In this document: positions 33,036 through 46,033 of the stretch, in pieces | Layout of the letters: each line of letters starts with the position of its first letter | How positions within the stretch are numbered: the stretch's first letter is position 1 | Position numbers and translations under genes: made by a program | Assembly: GCF_024166365.1 (NCBI RefSeq) | Contig: NC_064838.1 | Coordinates: 72,184,001-72,248,000, forward strand | Source of the DNA: Elephas maximus indicus | Taxonomy: Eukaryota; Chordata; Mammalia; Proboscidea; Elephantidae | DNA: 64,000 nucleotides | Direction of reading: 5' to 3' | Notes under the pieces: model-generated | What the model saw: only the letters and a program-made list of their open reading frames with translations | Told to the model about the DNA's origin: nothing | Database searches by the model: none

Positions 33036-35993
33036 CCTGCTCCTTTTTGATTGTTTGCTTGATATATTTTTTTCCATCCTTTGAGTTTTAGTTTGTGTCT
33101 CTAAGTCTAAGGTGTGTCTCTTGTAGGTAGCATCTAGACAGATCCTGTTTTTTAATCCATTCTGCCACTCTCTGTCTCTTTATTGCTGCATTTAGTCCAT
33201 TTATATTCAGGGTTATTGTGGATAGGTATGAATTTAGTGCTATCATTTTGATGTCTTTTTTGGTGTGTTGTTGACAGTTTCTTTCTCCCACTTAATTTTA
33301 TGTGCTGAGTAGATTATCTTTATATATTGTCCTTTCCTCATATTTGTTGTCAATTTTGTTTCTGCTGAGTGTCTATTTTTCCCTCGTATTTTATTTCGAT
33401 GTGTAGGATAGTTTGTCTCCTATGTGGTTACCTTATTGTTTACCCCTATTTTTCAAAATTTAAACCAAACTTTTATTTCTTTGTATCACCGTATCTTCGT
33501 CTCCATATGGAAGGTATATGATTACATTTCTTAGTCCCTCTTTAGTATTTTAATGTCGTCTTCTTTTATATAATAATATTGCTATTACCCTGTTTTGAGC
33601 TTTTTTTTTTTTTTTTTTTTGAATAATCTGGCTTTGTTTTCTTGGATTACCCTGTCTGGGTTGACTTCTGGTTGCTCTGCAGGTGTTCTAGTCTTGGGTT
33701 GATACCTGATATTACTGATTTTCTAACCAAAGAACTCACTTCAGTATTTCTTGTAGTTTTGGTTTGTTTTTTAAAAAAATCCCTAAACTTGTGTTTATCT
33801 GGAAATGTCGCAATTTCACCTTCATATTAAAGAGACAGTTTTGCTGGATATATGATTCCTGGCTGGGAATTCTTCTCCTTCAATTTTTTAAACATGTCAT
33901 CCCATTGCCTTCTTGCCTGCATGGTTTTTGCCGAGTAGTCTGAGCTTATTCTTACTGGCTTTCCTTTGTAGGTGACTTTTCGTTTATCCCTCGCTGCTCT
34001 TAAAATTCTTTATCTTTGGTTTTGGCAACTTTGATTATAACATGTCTTGGTGACTTTCTTCTAAGATCTACCTTATGTGGAGTTCGATGAGCACCTTGGA
34101 TAGATATCTTCTCATCTTTCACGATATCGGGGAAGTTTTCTGCTAAAAAATCTTCAATAATTCTCTCCGTATTTCCTGTTATCCTTCCCTGTTCTGGTTC
34201 TCCAATCACTTGTAGGTTATTTCTCTTGATAGAGTCCCCCATGAGTCTTAAGGTTTCTTCATTTTTTTTTAATTCTCTTATCTGATTTTTCTTCAAATAT
34301 ATTAGTGCCAAGTGATTTATCTTCGAGTTCAAAAATTCTAGCTTCTACTTGCTCCATTCTGCTCCTCTAACTTTCTATTGAGTTGTCTGCTTCTGTAATT
34401 CTATTGTTAATCTTTGGAATTTCTGATTCCTGTCTATGGATTTTTCCAGCTTATTAAACTTTTCATTATGGTCCTGAATAATCTTTCTAGTTTCTTAAGC
34501 TGTTTTATCTGTGTGTTCCTTGGCTTGTTCTGCGTATTGCCTCATTTCCTTCCTGATGTCTTCAAGGGTTCTATATATGAAAGTTTTGTATTCTGGCTCT
34601 GGTAATTCCAGGAATGCACTTTCATCTAGAAGATCCCTGGATCTTTGTTTTGAGAGCTTTATGAGGTGATCATGGTCTGTTTCTTTATGTGTCTTGATAT
34701 TGACTGTTGTCTCTGAGCCATCTATAAGTTATCATATTAATTAATGCTTGCTTACTGTGTCATAGCTTCTTGCTTTGTTTTGTTTTGGTATACCCCTATG
34801 AGTTGCTTGAGTGAGCTAGCTTGATTATTTTCACCTTTGGAGCTCTGATATCCTGTTCCCAGATGTCTAGAGCTGTTATCCAGTGTATCAGTCTAGGAGT
34901 CCATTCATTTTTATTGTATGAATTCAGCTCAGGTGTCCAGGTAGCTGATCATCAAGTGTGTGGTACAGGCTCTGTCCTACAGTCTTAGAGGGGCAGGGGA
35001 TATTGGCGTATATACCGGTATCTGATTGCAGCAGGGGGTCACACTCTGAACAAAGCAGAGAGCTGAGAACCAACCCCCGAGGGTCTCTGAGGAAAGCGCG
35101 TCTCTGTTCCCTAGAGCGTGCAGGTAGGTGGGTTCTGCAGATGGACCATGGGCATCCAATGTTTTTGGTTGTAAGGACTGGGAGGTACCAGTAATCTTTA
35201 GACCCCTGTCGCAGGTGACTGGGTGACCTGAGTGGAGCTACTGTCCTTAGGTCCCTGATGTGGGTAGGTGAGGACCTTGTTTAATAGGCAAAGCAATGTC
35301 AAACATCAAACGCCCACCTCTCCACCACACAGCTAAAACAGTTGGATTCTTCCAACAAGGGCCTATTTCTCCAAAATAGGCCCACACAGGTCCATACAGA
35401 AGGGAAGGATGGTGAAAGCCCATGGATGGTTTATGCCTGGACAGGAGCCGCTTCTGTCCCGAGCTCCCCTGGTTAGTGGAGCTAGCAAATTATCTTTTCC
35501 CCCAGTTGCAAATTTTTTCCTTCCATAAGGCCAGGAGGATGGCTCTAGGTGCTCAACAGGGCCTATCTCAGGCCCAGGGAATTCAGCTGCTGAAGCCGGC
35601 TTGGGGTTGAAGGGGGGACGTGGTAAAATATATGCAAGTACTTAGCTTCTGCCGAGAGCACCGTTCTTTTCAGGTTCTGGAGGTGTTAGTAGGCTGTGTG
35701 GCTGACTGTTTCTCCCTGAGGAAACTGTGGCTGAATGTTGGTACCAGTCCTCAGCCACCACCGCTCCGGGAATGGTGCCTGAGTGCTCCCCGTGATTCAG
35801 GTTTGGTAACTCCTCTCCGCTTCTGAACGGTCTCTTCCTTCCCCCTCCCCTCGGTTCGCTGTCTAAGCTTGCCGTTGAAGCTCAGGGCTCCCAGCTTGTC
35901 ACAAATATACTCGTTTCACTTGTTTTTTGGGGTCTTTGTTGTAAACAGGGCTTGCCGGAAGCATATGTCTATTCTGCCACCTTGTCTCTGCCT
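33036..35993 (-). mobile_element. L1 5' half (5' UTR, ORF1, start of ORF2)
   Basis: Matches about 24410-21355 of the nearly full-length L1. It holds the 5' UTR, the ORF1 RNA-binding region (frame 34332-34000, with 'RHVIIKVAKTKDKE' at its end) and the N-terminus of the ORF2 endonuclease (33291-33088, 'TLNINGLNAAIKRQRVAEW'). The rest of ORF2 and the 3' UTR are absent. Confidence 0.88.
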
Positions 35994-35995
35994 CC

Positions 35996-38386
35996 CGTTG
36001 TTACTGTTTTGAGTATTTTTTAATCTTGATTTCCCTGTCTGGGGTAACTTCTTATTGTTCTGCCCACTGTTCTAGTTTTGGATCGATACCTGATATTATT
36101 GATTTTCTAACTAAAGAACTCCCTTTAGTATTTCTTTTAGTGTTGGTTTGGTTTTTACGAATTCCCTAAATTTCTGTTTATCTGGAAATGTCCTAATTTC
36201 ACCTTCCTATTTGAGATATGATTTTGCTGGATATATGATTTTTGGCTAGCAATTTTTTTCCTTCAATTTTTTATATAAGTGATCCCATTGCCTTCTTCCC
36301 TCCATGGTTTCTGCCAAGTAGTCCAATCTCATTGTTACTGACCCTCCTTTGTAGGTGACTTTTCATTCATCCCTAGCTGCTCTTAAAATTCTCTCTTTAT
36401 CTTTGGTTTTGGTTTTGGCTGTTAAAATTATCTCTTTATCTTTCTTTTGAGATCTACATTATGTGGAGTTCAACGTGCATCTTGGATAGATATCTTCTCA
36501 TCTTTCACGATATCAGCGAAGTTTTCTGCCAACAAATCTTCAACAATTCTCTCTGTATTTTCTGTTATCCCTCCCTGTTCTGGTACTCCAATCACTCGTA
36601 GGTTATTTCTCTTGATAGAGTCCCACATGATTCATAGGATTTCTTCATTTTTTAAATTCTTTATCTAATTTGTCTTCAAATATATTGATTCCAAGTGCTT
36701 TATCTTCTGTCTCACCAATTCTGCCTTCCACTTGCTCAATTCTGCTCCTCTGACTTTCTATTGAGTAGTCTACTTCTGTAATTTTATTGTTAGTCTTCTG
36801 AATTTTGGACTGAAGTCTCTCTATGGTTCCTTGCAGTGTATTAATTTTTTCATTATGTTCTTGAATAACCTTTTTAATTTCTTCAACTGCTTTATCTGTG
36901 TGTTCCTTGGCTTTTCTGCATATTGCCTGATCTCCTTCCTGATCTCGTTCCTGTTGTCTTGAAGCATTCTGTATGTTAATCTTTTGTATTCTGCATCCAG
37001 TAATTCCAGGAAGGCACCTTCATCCAGAATATCAGTTGATTCTTTGTTTTGAGAGCTTGTTGAAGCGATCATCATCTACTTCTTTATGTGATTTGATATT
37101 GACTGTTGTCTCTGTGCCCTCTGTAAGTATTGTATTAGTTCATTTTATGTTTGCTTACTATATCCTAGCTTCTCGCTTTGTTTTGTTTTGATATATCCAT
37201 ATAGGTTGCATGAGTGAGCTAGCTTGATTATTTCCACCTTTGAAGCTCTAACATCATGTCACCAGATGGGTAGAGCTGTTACCAGGTATATAAGCCTAGG
37301 TAGGAGTCCATTCACTTTTCCTGTATGAATTCATCTCAGGTGTCCAGGTAGTTGGTCATCAAGTGTGTAGTACAGGCTCTGTCCTACAGTCTTAGAGGGG
37401 CAGGGGTGATTGGTGTAGGTACCAGTATCTTGTTGCAGCAGGGGGTCATGTTCTGAACAATGCAGGGGGCTGACATCCATCCCCTGAGTGTCTGTGAGGA
37501 AAGAGCATCCATATTCACTTGAGCGCACAGTGGGATGGGTCCTGCAGATGGACCTTGGCCACCCAATCCTTTTGGTTTTAAGGACTGGGAGGTACCAGTT
37601 ATCCTTCAACCTCTGTTACGGTTGACTGGGTGACCTGAGTGGAACCACCAGTCCTTAGGTCCCTGATGTGGGTAGGTGAGGACCCTGTTTAATAGACAAA
37701 GCAATGTCAAACATCAAACGCCCACTTCTCCACTGCACAGCTGAAACAGTTGCAGTTTGCCCACAAGGTCCTATTCTCCTGAAATAGGCCACACATGTCC
37801 ATGGAGGGGGAAAGGTATTAAAAATCCACGGATCATTTATGCCTGGACAGGAGCTGCATCTGTCCTGAGCTCCACAGGTTAGTGGAGCTGGCAGATTATC
37901 TTTTCCTTAGCTGTGAGTTTATTCCTTCTCCAAGGCCAGGAGAGTGGATCAGGACACACAACAGGACCTATCTCAGGCCCAGGGAAATCGGCAGGCACTG
38001 AAGCTGGCTTGTAGGCTGGGGGTGTGGTAAAATATATGCAAGTACTTAGCTTTTGCGAAAGCACCGCTCTTCTCTGGTTCTGGAGGTGTCAGTAGGCTGT
38101 GTGGCTGACTGTTTCTCCCTGAGGATACTGCGGCCAAACACTACCATCAGCCCACTGCAGCTTGAGGATTCCTAGAGATTCAAGTTCAGCAACCCCTGTC
38201 CACTTCTGGACCATCTCTCCCTCCCCCTGCCACTCAGTCCATTTTCTAACTTTGCCTTTGATGGTCAGGGCTTTTAGCTTGTCATAAACGCAATCGTTTC
38301 ACTCGTTTTTTTTGGGGGGGGGGTCTTTGTTGTAAGAGGGTTTGCTGGAAGCGCCTGACTACTCTTACATCTTGGCCCCACCTCCA
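35996..38386 (-). mobile_element. Second L1 5' half (5' UTR and ORF1)
   Basis: Head-to-tail with the previous element. It holds the 5' UTR, with a CCAAGATGTAAG-type end near 38375, and the coiled-coil part of ORF1 (frame 37075-36821), and stops between ORF1 and ORF2. No ORF2 or 3' UTR. Confidence 0.85.
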
Positions 38387-38694
38387 AGAATATTTTTCTT
38401 AAATGGCTGATCATCATCATACCTTCACCAAGGTTGAAGCCTTATCTAGTAAAACCAGGAAGGCCAGTAACACAGTTACTATTTAATACTGTTCAAAATT
38501 TTGGCCAATTCAATTGAAAAGGAGAAGAAATCAATAATCTTAGTTAGAAGCAGAGAAAAAGTATGTCAATATTGTCAAGAAATAATATAAAATTATTACT
38601 CTTGACAGGTGCAATAAACCATATAACAAACCACAAGGCTATATTATAAAAAAAAATCTCAAATATGCCATGTACTTCCTTCTTGCCAAGCCAT
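38387..38694. other. Unassigned intergenic sequence
   Basis: AT-rich; a possible old L1 fragment, but no support for a family and no coding potential. Confidence 0.35.
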
Positions 38695-41600
38695 CTTCTC
38701 AATGCTTCACACTTTATTATCTCATTTAATCCTCACAAGAACCCTGTTGTTGTTGTTAGGTGCCGTTGAGGCAATTGTAATTCATAGCAACCCTGTGAAC
38801 AACAGAACAAAAGACTGCCAGGTCCTGCACCATCCTCACAATTGTTGCTATGCTTGAGCCCATTGTTTCAGGCATCGTGTCAATCCATCTCATTGAGGGT
38901 CTTCCTCTTTTTTGCTGACCCTCTACTTTACCAAGCATGATGTCCTTCTCCAGGGACTCATTCCTCCTGATAACATGTCCAAGGTATATGAGACCCAGTC
39001 TCGCCATCCTTGCTTCCAAGGAGCATTCTGGTTGTACTTCATCCAAGACAGATTTGTTCATTCTTTTGGCAGTTCATGGTATATTCAGTATTCTTCACCA
39101 ACAGCACAATTCAAAGGCATCAATTCTTCTTCAGTCTTCATTGTCCAGATTTCATGTGCGTATGAGGCAATTGAAAACACCATGGCTTGGGTCAGGTGCA
39201 CCTTAGTCCTCAAAGTGATGTCTTGCCTTTTTGACACTTTAAAGAGATCTTTTGCAGCAGTTTTACCCAATGCAATGCATCTTTTGATTTCTTGACTGTT
39301 GCTTCCATGGGTGTTGATTGTGGATGCAAATAAAATGAAATCCTTGACAACCTCAATCTTTTGGCCATTTACAGTGATGTTCCTTGTTGGTCAAGTTGTG
39401 AGGATTTTTGTTTCCTTTATGTTGAGGTGTAATCCATAGTGAGGCTACTGGTCTTTGATCTTCATCAATAAGTGCTTCAAGTCGTCTTCACTTTCAATAA
39501 GCAAGGTTGTGTCATCTGCATAATGCAGGTTGTTAATGAGTCTTCCTCCGATCGTGATGCCCTGTCCTTCTTCATATAGTCCATCTTCTCGGATTATTTG
39601 CTTAGCATACAGATTGAATAGGTATGGTGAAAGGATACAACCCTGACGCACACCTGTCCTGACTTTAAACCATGCAATATCCCCTTGTTCTGTTTGAATG
39701 ACTGCCTCCTGATCCATGTACAGATTCCACATGAGCACAATTCAGTGTTCTGGAATACCTATTCTCCGCAACGTTACCCATAATTTGTTTTGATCCACAC
39801 AGTTGAATGCCTTAGCACAATCAATAAAGCACACATAAACATCTTTCTGGTATTCTCTGCTTTCAGCCAAGATCCATCTGACATCAGCAATGATATCCCT
39901 GGTTCCATGTCCTCTTCTAAATCCGTCTTGAATTTCTGGTGGTTCCCTATTGATATAACGCTGCAGCCGCTTTAGCATTCAAAATGATCTTCAACAAATT
40001 TTTTCTTGCATGTGATATTAATGATATTGTTTGATAATTTGTGCATTTGTTTGGATCACCTTTCTTGGGAATAGGCATAAATATGGATCTCTTCTAGTCG
40101 GCTGGCCAGGTAGCTGTCTTCCAAATTTCTTGGCGTAGACAAGTGAGCACTTACAGCGTTGCATCTGTTTGTTGAAACATCTCAATTGGCACTCCGTCAA
40201 TTCCTGGGGCCTTGTTTTTTGCCAGTGCCTTCAGTGAGCTTGGACTTCTTCCTTCAGTACCGTTGGTTCCTGATCATATGTTACCTCCTGAAATGGTTGA
40301 ACATCGACCAGTTCTTTTTGGTATAGTTACTCTGTGTATTCCTTTCATCATCTTTTGGTGCGTCCTGTGACGTTTAATATTTTCCCCATAGAATCCTTCA
40401 GTATTACAACTCGAGGCTTGAATTTTTTTGTCAGTTCTTTAAGCTCGAGAAATGCTGAGCATGTTCTTCCCTTTTGGTTTTGTATCTTCACGTCTTTGCA
40501 CATATTGTCATAATACTTTACTTTGTCCTCGCAAGCCGCCCTTTGAAATCTTCTGTTCAGCTCTTTTACTTCATCATTTTTTATCCTTTTGCTTTAGCTA
40601 CTCGATGTTCAAGAGCAAGTTCAGAGTCTCTTCCAACATCCATTTAGGTCTTTTCTTTCTCTCCTGCATTTTCAATGACCTCTTCTTTTCTTAATGTATG
40701 ATGTCCTTGATGTCATTCTACATCTTGTCTGGTCTTTGGTCATTAGTGTTCATTGAACCAAATCTATTCTTGAGATGGTCTCTAAATTCAGATGGAATAC
40801 ACCCAAGGTTGTACTTTGGCTCTTGTGGACTTGTTCTAATTTTCTTCAATTTCCACTTGAACTTCCATGTAAATAATTGATGGTCTGATCTGCAGTCAGC
40901 CCTGGCCTTGTTCTGACTGATGATATTGAGCTTTTCCATCATCTCTTTGCACAGACACAGTCAGTTTATGCCTGTGTATTCCATCTGGCAAGGTCCATGT
41001 GTATAGTCAACATTTATGTTGGTGAAAAACGGTATTTGCAATGAAGAAGTCATTCGCCTTGCAATATTCAATCATGGGACCTCTGGCATGATTTTATTAC
41101 CAAGGCCATATTTTCCAACTACCGATCCTTCTTCTTTGTTTCCAGCTTTCACATTCCAACCACCAGTAGTTATCAGTGCATCCTGTTTGCATGTTTGATC
41201 AATTTCAGACTGAAGAAGTTGGTAAAAAATCTTAAATTTCTTCATCTTTGGCCTTAGTGGTTGGTTCGGAAATTTTAATAATAGTCGTATTATCTGGTCT
41301 TCCTTTTAGGTGTGTGGATATTATCCTATCACTGACAGTGTTGTACTTCAGGATAGATCTTGAAATGTTCTTTTTGACATTGAATGCAAAGTCATCCCTC
41401 TCCAAGTTGTCTTTCCCAGGGTAGTAGGCCATATGATTGTCCAATTCAAAATGACCAATACCAGTCCATTTCACCTCACTAATGCCTAGGATATTGATCT
41501 TTATGCGTTCCATTTAATTTTTGACTGTTTCAAATTTTCCTAGATTCATGCTTTGTATATTCCATGTTCTGATTATTAATGGATGTTTGCAGCTGTTTCC

Positions 41601-42110
41601 TCTCATTTTGAGTTGTGCCACATCAGCAAACGAAGGTCCCGAAAGCTTGACTCCGTCTATGTCAACTCTACTTTGAGGAGGCAGTTCTTCCCCAACCTGA
41701 AGGGCTCATCTTCCAGCACTGTAGCAGACAATGTTCTGCTGCTATTCATAAGGTTTTCACTGGCTAATTCTTTTCAGAAGTAGACTGCCAGGTCCTTCTT
41801 CCTAGTCTGTCTTAGTCTGGAAGGTCAGTTGAAACCTGTCCCCCTTGGGCCACCCTGCTGGTATTTGAATACCAGTGGCATATTTCCAGCATCCCAGCAA
41901 CACACAAGCCCACACAGTATGACAAACTGACAGACACTTGGGGGCACAGGAACCCCAGGAGGTACATTTATCGTTGCTTCCATTTTGCAGGTGTGGAAAC
42001 TAAGTTCCAGAAATGTTAAGTAGGAGGTGAGTGGTGAGTGGTAGAGCCAGGATTCCAATCTGAGTGACCTAATTCTGGAGCCTGCTCATGTAACTTCCCT
42101 GCTACCCACT
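38695..42110 (-). mobile_element. MIR split by an RTE insertion
   Basis: The MIR halves are 38695-38745 ('TTATTATCTCATTTAATCCT') and 41957-42110 ('CATTTTGCAGGTGTGGAAAC' onward). Together they make one MIR in reverse orientation, with the RTE between them. Confidence 0.75.
38746..41944 (-). mobile_element. Full-length RTE LINE (BovB-like), copy 2
   Basis: About 3.2 kb, from the GTT-microsatellite 3' end at 38746 to a 5' end at 41944 that begins, on the minus strand, GTGTCTGTCAGTTTGTCATA. Flanked by CACAAGAACCCT (38734-38745) and CACAGGAACCCC (41945-41956), a 12-bp target duplication with two differences. RTE elements encode an AP-like endonuclease plus reverse transcriptase in one frame. Visible parts: endonuclease N-terminus (41513-41232), RT (40200-39445, with YADD kept at 39511-39522) and the C-terminal region (39061-38756). 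Frameshifts and stops prevent a full protein. Confidence 0.95.
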
Positions 42111-42250
42111 GTTTAAAAACCAAAGGGTATCTTTCAATAAGAAGCCCCCTTACGTAATATATAAGAAGCAACAGCTTTTTATATATTGTATCATAGCCAG
42201 TTTGAAAATGTAATGGGAAAGCACAAAAAACAAAAAACATTCTACTTACC

Positions 42251-42420
42251 ATAAAAAAAGAAAAAACCCCGCTGCCGTCGAGTTGATTCCGACTCATAGC
42301 GACCCTATAGGACAGAGTAGAACTGCCCCATAGAGTTTCAATGGAGCACCTGGTGTATTCGAATACCCAATCCTTTGGTTAGCAGCTGTAGCACTTAGCC
42401 ACTTCACCTCCAGGGTTTCC
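42251..42420 (-). mobile_element. AfroSINE type A
   Basis: Reverse-oriented complete copy. Flanking CTACTTACC / TTACTTACG are consistent with a diverged target duplication. Confidence 0.9.
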
Positions 42421-42700
42421 TTACTTACGACGGCAACTAGAATTGTGTATTACCAAGTAGCCAATTTAGAAAGACCAGCATAAGGAAAATTTCAAACTTT
42501 ATTGAGAGACAGAGAAGACTTAAATAAATGGAGAGACATTCTGTATTTGTAGTTTAGAAATCAATATTGAAAAGATGTCAAATATTCTCAAAGCAATCTA
42601 GAAATATAGTGTAAATTCCAAATTATTAACATTTTTGTCAGAATTTGCCAAATCATTCTTTTAAGAAAAACATTTAATTTCAAAAGCTCATTATATTAAA
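42421..42700. other. Unassigned AT-rich sequence
   Basis: No gene and no repeat I recognise. Confidence 0.35.
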
Positions 42701-43800
42701 AAAAAATCAGAAATGTGTCATAAAATATTCCCTTCAGAAGTAATCACTCTTTATAGTTTGGATTATACTCTTACAGACCTGCACAGAGACACACACACTT
42801 TTTTATTTACACAAGTGGAGCATTTTTCTATTCTATGCTTCAATTTTTTTTCACTTATCGATATGTTTTGGATATCTTTCCAAGCTATTAATACATAACT
42901 ATCCAGTTCCTCTTAACCAGGGTAAATATTTGAAGGAGGTTTGCACCATCATGCATTTATCCATCTGCCTATTAAAGAATATTTGGTCTGTTTCCAGTGC
43001 CTTTGCTAAAATAAACATTGTTATACATACATTTTTACACACTTAAGCTAGCATTTCTGTAGGATCGGTTCCAAAGAATGTTCTTGCTAGTCATAGGGTA
43101 TATACAGTTAACATTTTGATAGATGCCATCAAGTTAGTCTCCAAAAACCTTGCTCCTATTTACATTTCCTCAAGAAAGGCCATTTTCTCATACTGTTTTC
43201 AACATTGGGTGCTATGAATCTTTTTAAAATTTTGCCCATCTCGTAAGCAAAAATTTTTCCCATTGGTGTTTAGTTGTACGTTTTCTTGATCACTAGCAAA
43301 ATGGAGCTGCTTTTCACAGTTTTCATGGCCATTTGTGTTTCTTCTTTCATGATTCGACTATTTATATCCTTTGATCGTTTTAAAATTGTGTTTCTTTTTT
43401 GTACTATTAATTTATAGGAACTCCATAATATATCTTACCCTTTGCCTGTTAAACATATTACAGCTATTTTCCCCTCATCTGTTTTTCTTTCTCTCTTTTT
43501 TTGGTGGTTGTTGTTATGACAAAGCCTTTAACTTTGTGAAACAGAGTCTGTCAGATTTTCCTCTTATGGCCTCTGATTTGTATCACACTGAGAAATTCCT
43601 CCTCAACCCACAATCTTAAGTGCATCATCCTATATTTTCTTCTCGTGCATTTAATTCACTTGTGTGAGGTTATTATGCTGTGAGGTTGAGAGCTAACTTA
43701 CATTTTCTTCCAAATCTATAAGTGATTGCTTTAAGATTGCTTATTGAATAACCCATCCTTTTCCTACTGATTTGAAATGTTCCCCTCCCCACAAACCAAG
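42700..43800 (-). mobile_element. Old L1 (L1ME-type) 3' region
   Basis: Reverse-oriented, T-rich sequence with phrases typical of old L1 3' UTRs ('GGCCATTTGTGTTTCTTCTTT' region near 43330 and a 'TTTACATTTCCTC' block near 43165). No frame survives; subfamily from memory. Confidence 0.6.
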
Positions 43801-44130
43801 TTCCCATATATAACTTGGGTCCGGTTCTAGACTTCCTATTCTATTCAATTAGTGTGTATATTCCTATACCAGTCCCATATTGCAATGTCTGAATATCTTT
43901 ACATATTTTCAAAGGCAGTTGACTAAGTGATTCCAAAGCTATTTGGGTGAGTAAACAAATGAGAATAGCAAAAAGACATAAGACAAGCAAAGGTAGTGTG
44001 TGATGAATTGTGGTATAAAATGTCTCTAATGAGGAGGCTGTGACACTAGCAAAGGGATAAAAAGACAGATCAATAGAACAGAATAACAAGTCTGTATCTT
44101 CACCTATTCATATAAACATAGCATATTATA

Positions 44131-44309
44131 GGAAACCCTGGTGGCATGATGGTTAGGAGCTATAGCTGCTAACCAAAAGGTCGGCAGTTTGAATCCACCG
44201 GGCGCTCCTTGGAAACTCTACAGTGCAATTCTACCCCGTCCTGTGGGGTCGCTTTGAGTCAGAATCGACTCGACCGCAACGTGCTTGGTTTTTTTTGTTT
44301 GTTTTAGGG
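44131..44309 (+). mobile_element. AfroSINE type A
   Basis: Complete copy flanked by TATTATA (44124-44130 and 44310-44316). Confidence 0.92.
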
Positions 44310-44379
44310 TATTATAAAAGTAAGTCTTAAATAGGGAAAGTGTGAATTATTAAAATAAAAGGATAGTCTTGGGATAATT

Positions 44380-45060
44380 AGTTGTATTTTAGGAAAAAAT
44401 AAATCTCTACTTCACGTATTGTTAAAAATAAATAGTGGATTAAAGACAAATTAAAAAATTAAACAAGAAGAATAATAGAAGAAAACATACATGAATATAA
44501 TTTGAGACAAAGCAGAAAAACCATAATAGAAAATATTCATATATTTAACTCCATAAATGGAAATTCCTGTATGGCAAATGATGACAACAGCAACAAGACA
44601 AAATTAAAATGCAAATGCCAAACTGGAGGGGGAGGGGTTGCTGTATATAATAGACAAAACCGTAATATTCTAGAAGTGTAAAGAGCTCTTTCAAATCAAT
44701 AGAGAGATAAACAAGCCAATATAAAAGAGCATGAACAAGCACTTTTCAGAAAAAGAAATACAAATCGCCAACAAAGATATGAAATGATCTTCAACCTCCC
44801 TCATAATTAAAGAATGCGTATCTAACAATATTTTTCACTTGCTAAGTTTGGCAAAGGTTTTAAAAACAATGATAAGAAGAATAATATTATGGAGTATTTC
44901 TGTAGATGTGAAAAAAGAGGGACTTTTATATATTGTTGATGAGAAGGTAAACAGTGAACCATTTTTGGTGGGCAAGTTGCCAACTAACTGACTAAATAAA
45001 TGAATAAACCTAAAGTTGGATCCAGTAATGCTGCATGCAGAAACTTAAACTCTACTGTAC
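44380..45060 (+). mobile_element. Old L1 (L1ME-type) 3' region
   Basis: A-rich plus-strand counterpart of the 42.7-43.8 kb sequence, with 'GGAATAAACCTAAAG'-like and 'GAGAAGGTAAACAGTG'-like phrases. No frame survives. Confidence 0.55.
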
Positions 45061-45331
45061 TGCTAGCACAGCACACAAGGATATAAGTCCCAGGTCTTTA
45101 ATTGCATTCTCACCTATTATCTATAGAGATAATCACACAATAGGCTGACTCCAGGGCATTTAAATCATCCAGCCCTAAAAACCACAAAGTGTGCAACACC
45201 AATACAGTCCATTTAGATTAGCTTGGTCCAAGCTCAGTCCGGTCCTTTCCCTATATCTTCAATTGTTCAAAAATCCTTAATGTCTCATATCATTTGTCAT
45301 ACAGTCATATATATGTACACTTAGACACATA

Positions 45332-45485
45332 TGGAAACCCTGGTGGCCTAGAGGTTAAGAGCTACGGCTGCTAACCAAAAGGTTGGCAGTTCGAATTCAC
45401 CAGAGGCTCTTTGGAAACTGTATGGGGTAGTTCTATTCTGTACTACAGAGTCGCTGTTAGTCAACGAGTTTGGTTTGGTTTTTCT
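45332..45485 (+). mobile_element. AfroSINE type A
   Basis: Complete copy flanked by a perfect 11-bp target duplication TTAGACACATA (45321-45331 and 45486-45496). Confidence 0.95.
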
Positions 45486-45813
45486 TTAGACACATACACA
45501 CACTCATGCCTACAAATACATGAAAAAAAATCCAAAAGGATATATATAAAAAAATTTTGTGACAAGACTACTCTCTTCTATCATTACTGCTCTGGCTCAG
45601 CCAGGTAAGAGAAGAAACCAAGAATCAGGAAGAAGCTATTGTGTATGGTGCCCGTCAGCATTAAGTGAATGAAAAAGAGCTTTAACTCAATGTTCTCCAC
45701 AAGGCCTTGTTGTTTTAGCATGTTAAGATCAAAGTGCTGCTGGAGTTGGCTTGTACTGGCTCTCAAGCGTATATTATCAACTTTTCAGGAATTTCGTGAG
45801 TCTGTTGATAAAC

Positions 45814-46024
45814 GCCAGTTACCAGTTGCCAGCCAGGTTGACTCCAACTCATGGTGACCCCATGTGTGTCAGAGTAGAACCGTGCTCCATAGGGTTTTCA
45901 GTCGCTGACATTTTGGAGGTAGATTGCTGGGCCTTTCTTGAGAGACACCTATGGGTAGACTGGTACTTTTAACCTTTTGGTTAGGAGTTCAGTTTGTTAA
46001 CAGTTTGCACTAACCAGGGACTCC
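45814..46024 (-). mobile_element. AfroSINE type B
   Basis: Reverse-oriented full copy of the longer type B subfamily, flanked by perfect TTGATAAAC repeats (45805-45813 and 46025-46033). Confidence 0.93.
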
Positions 46025-46033
46025 TTGATAAAC

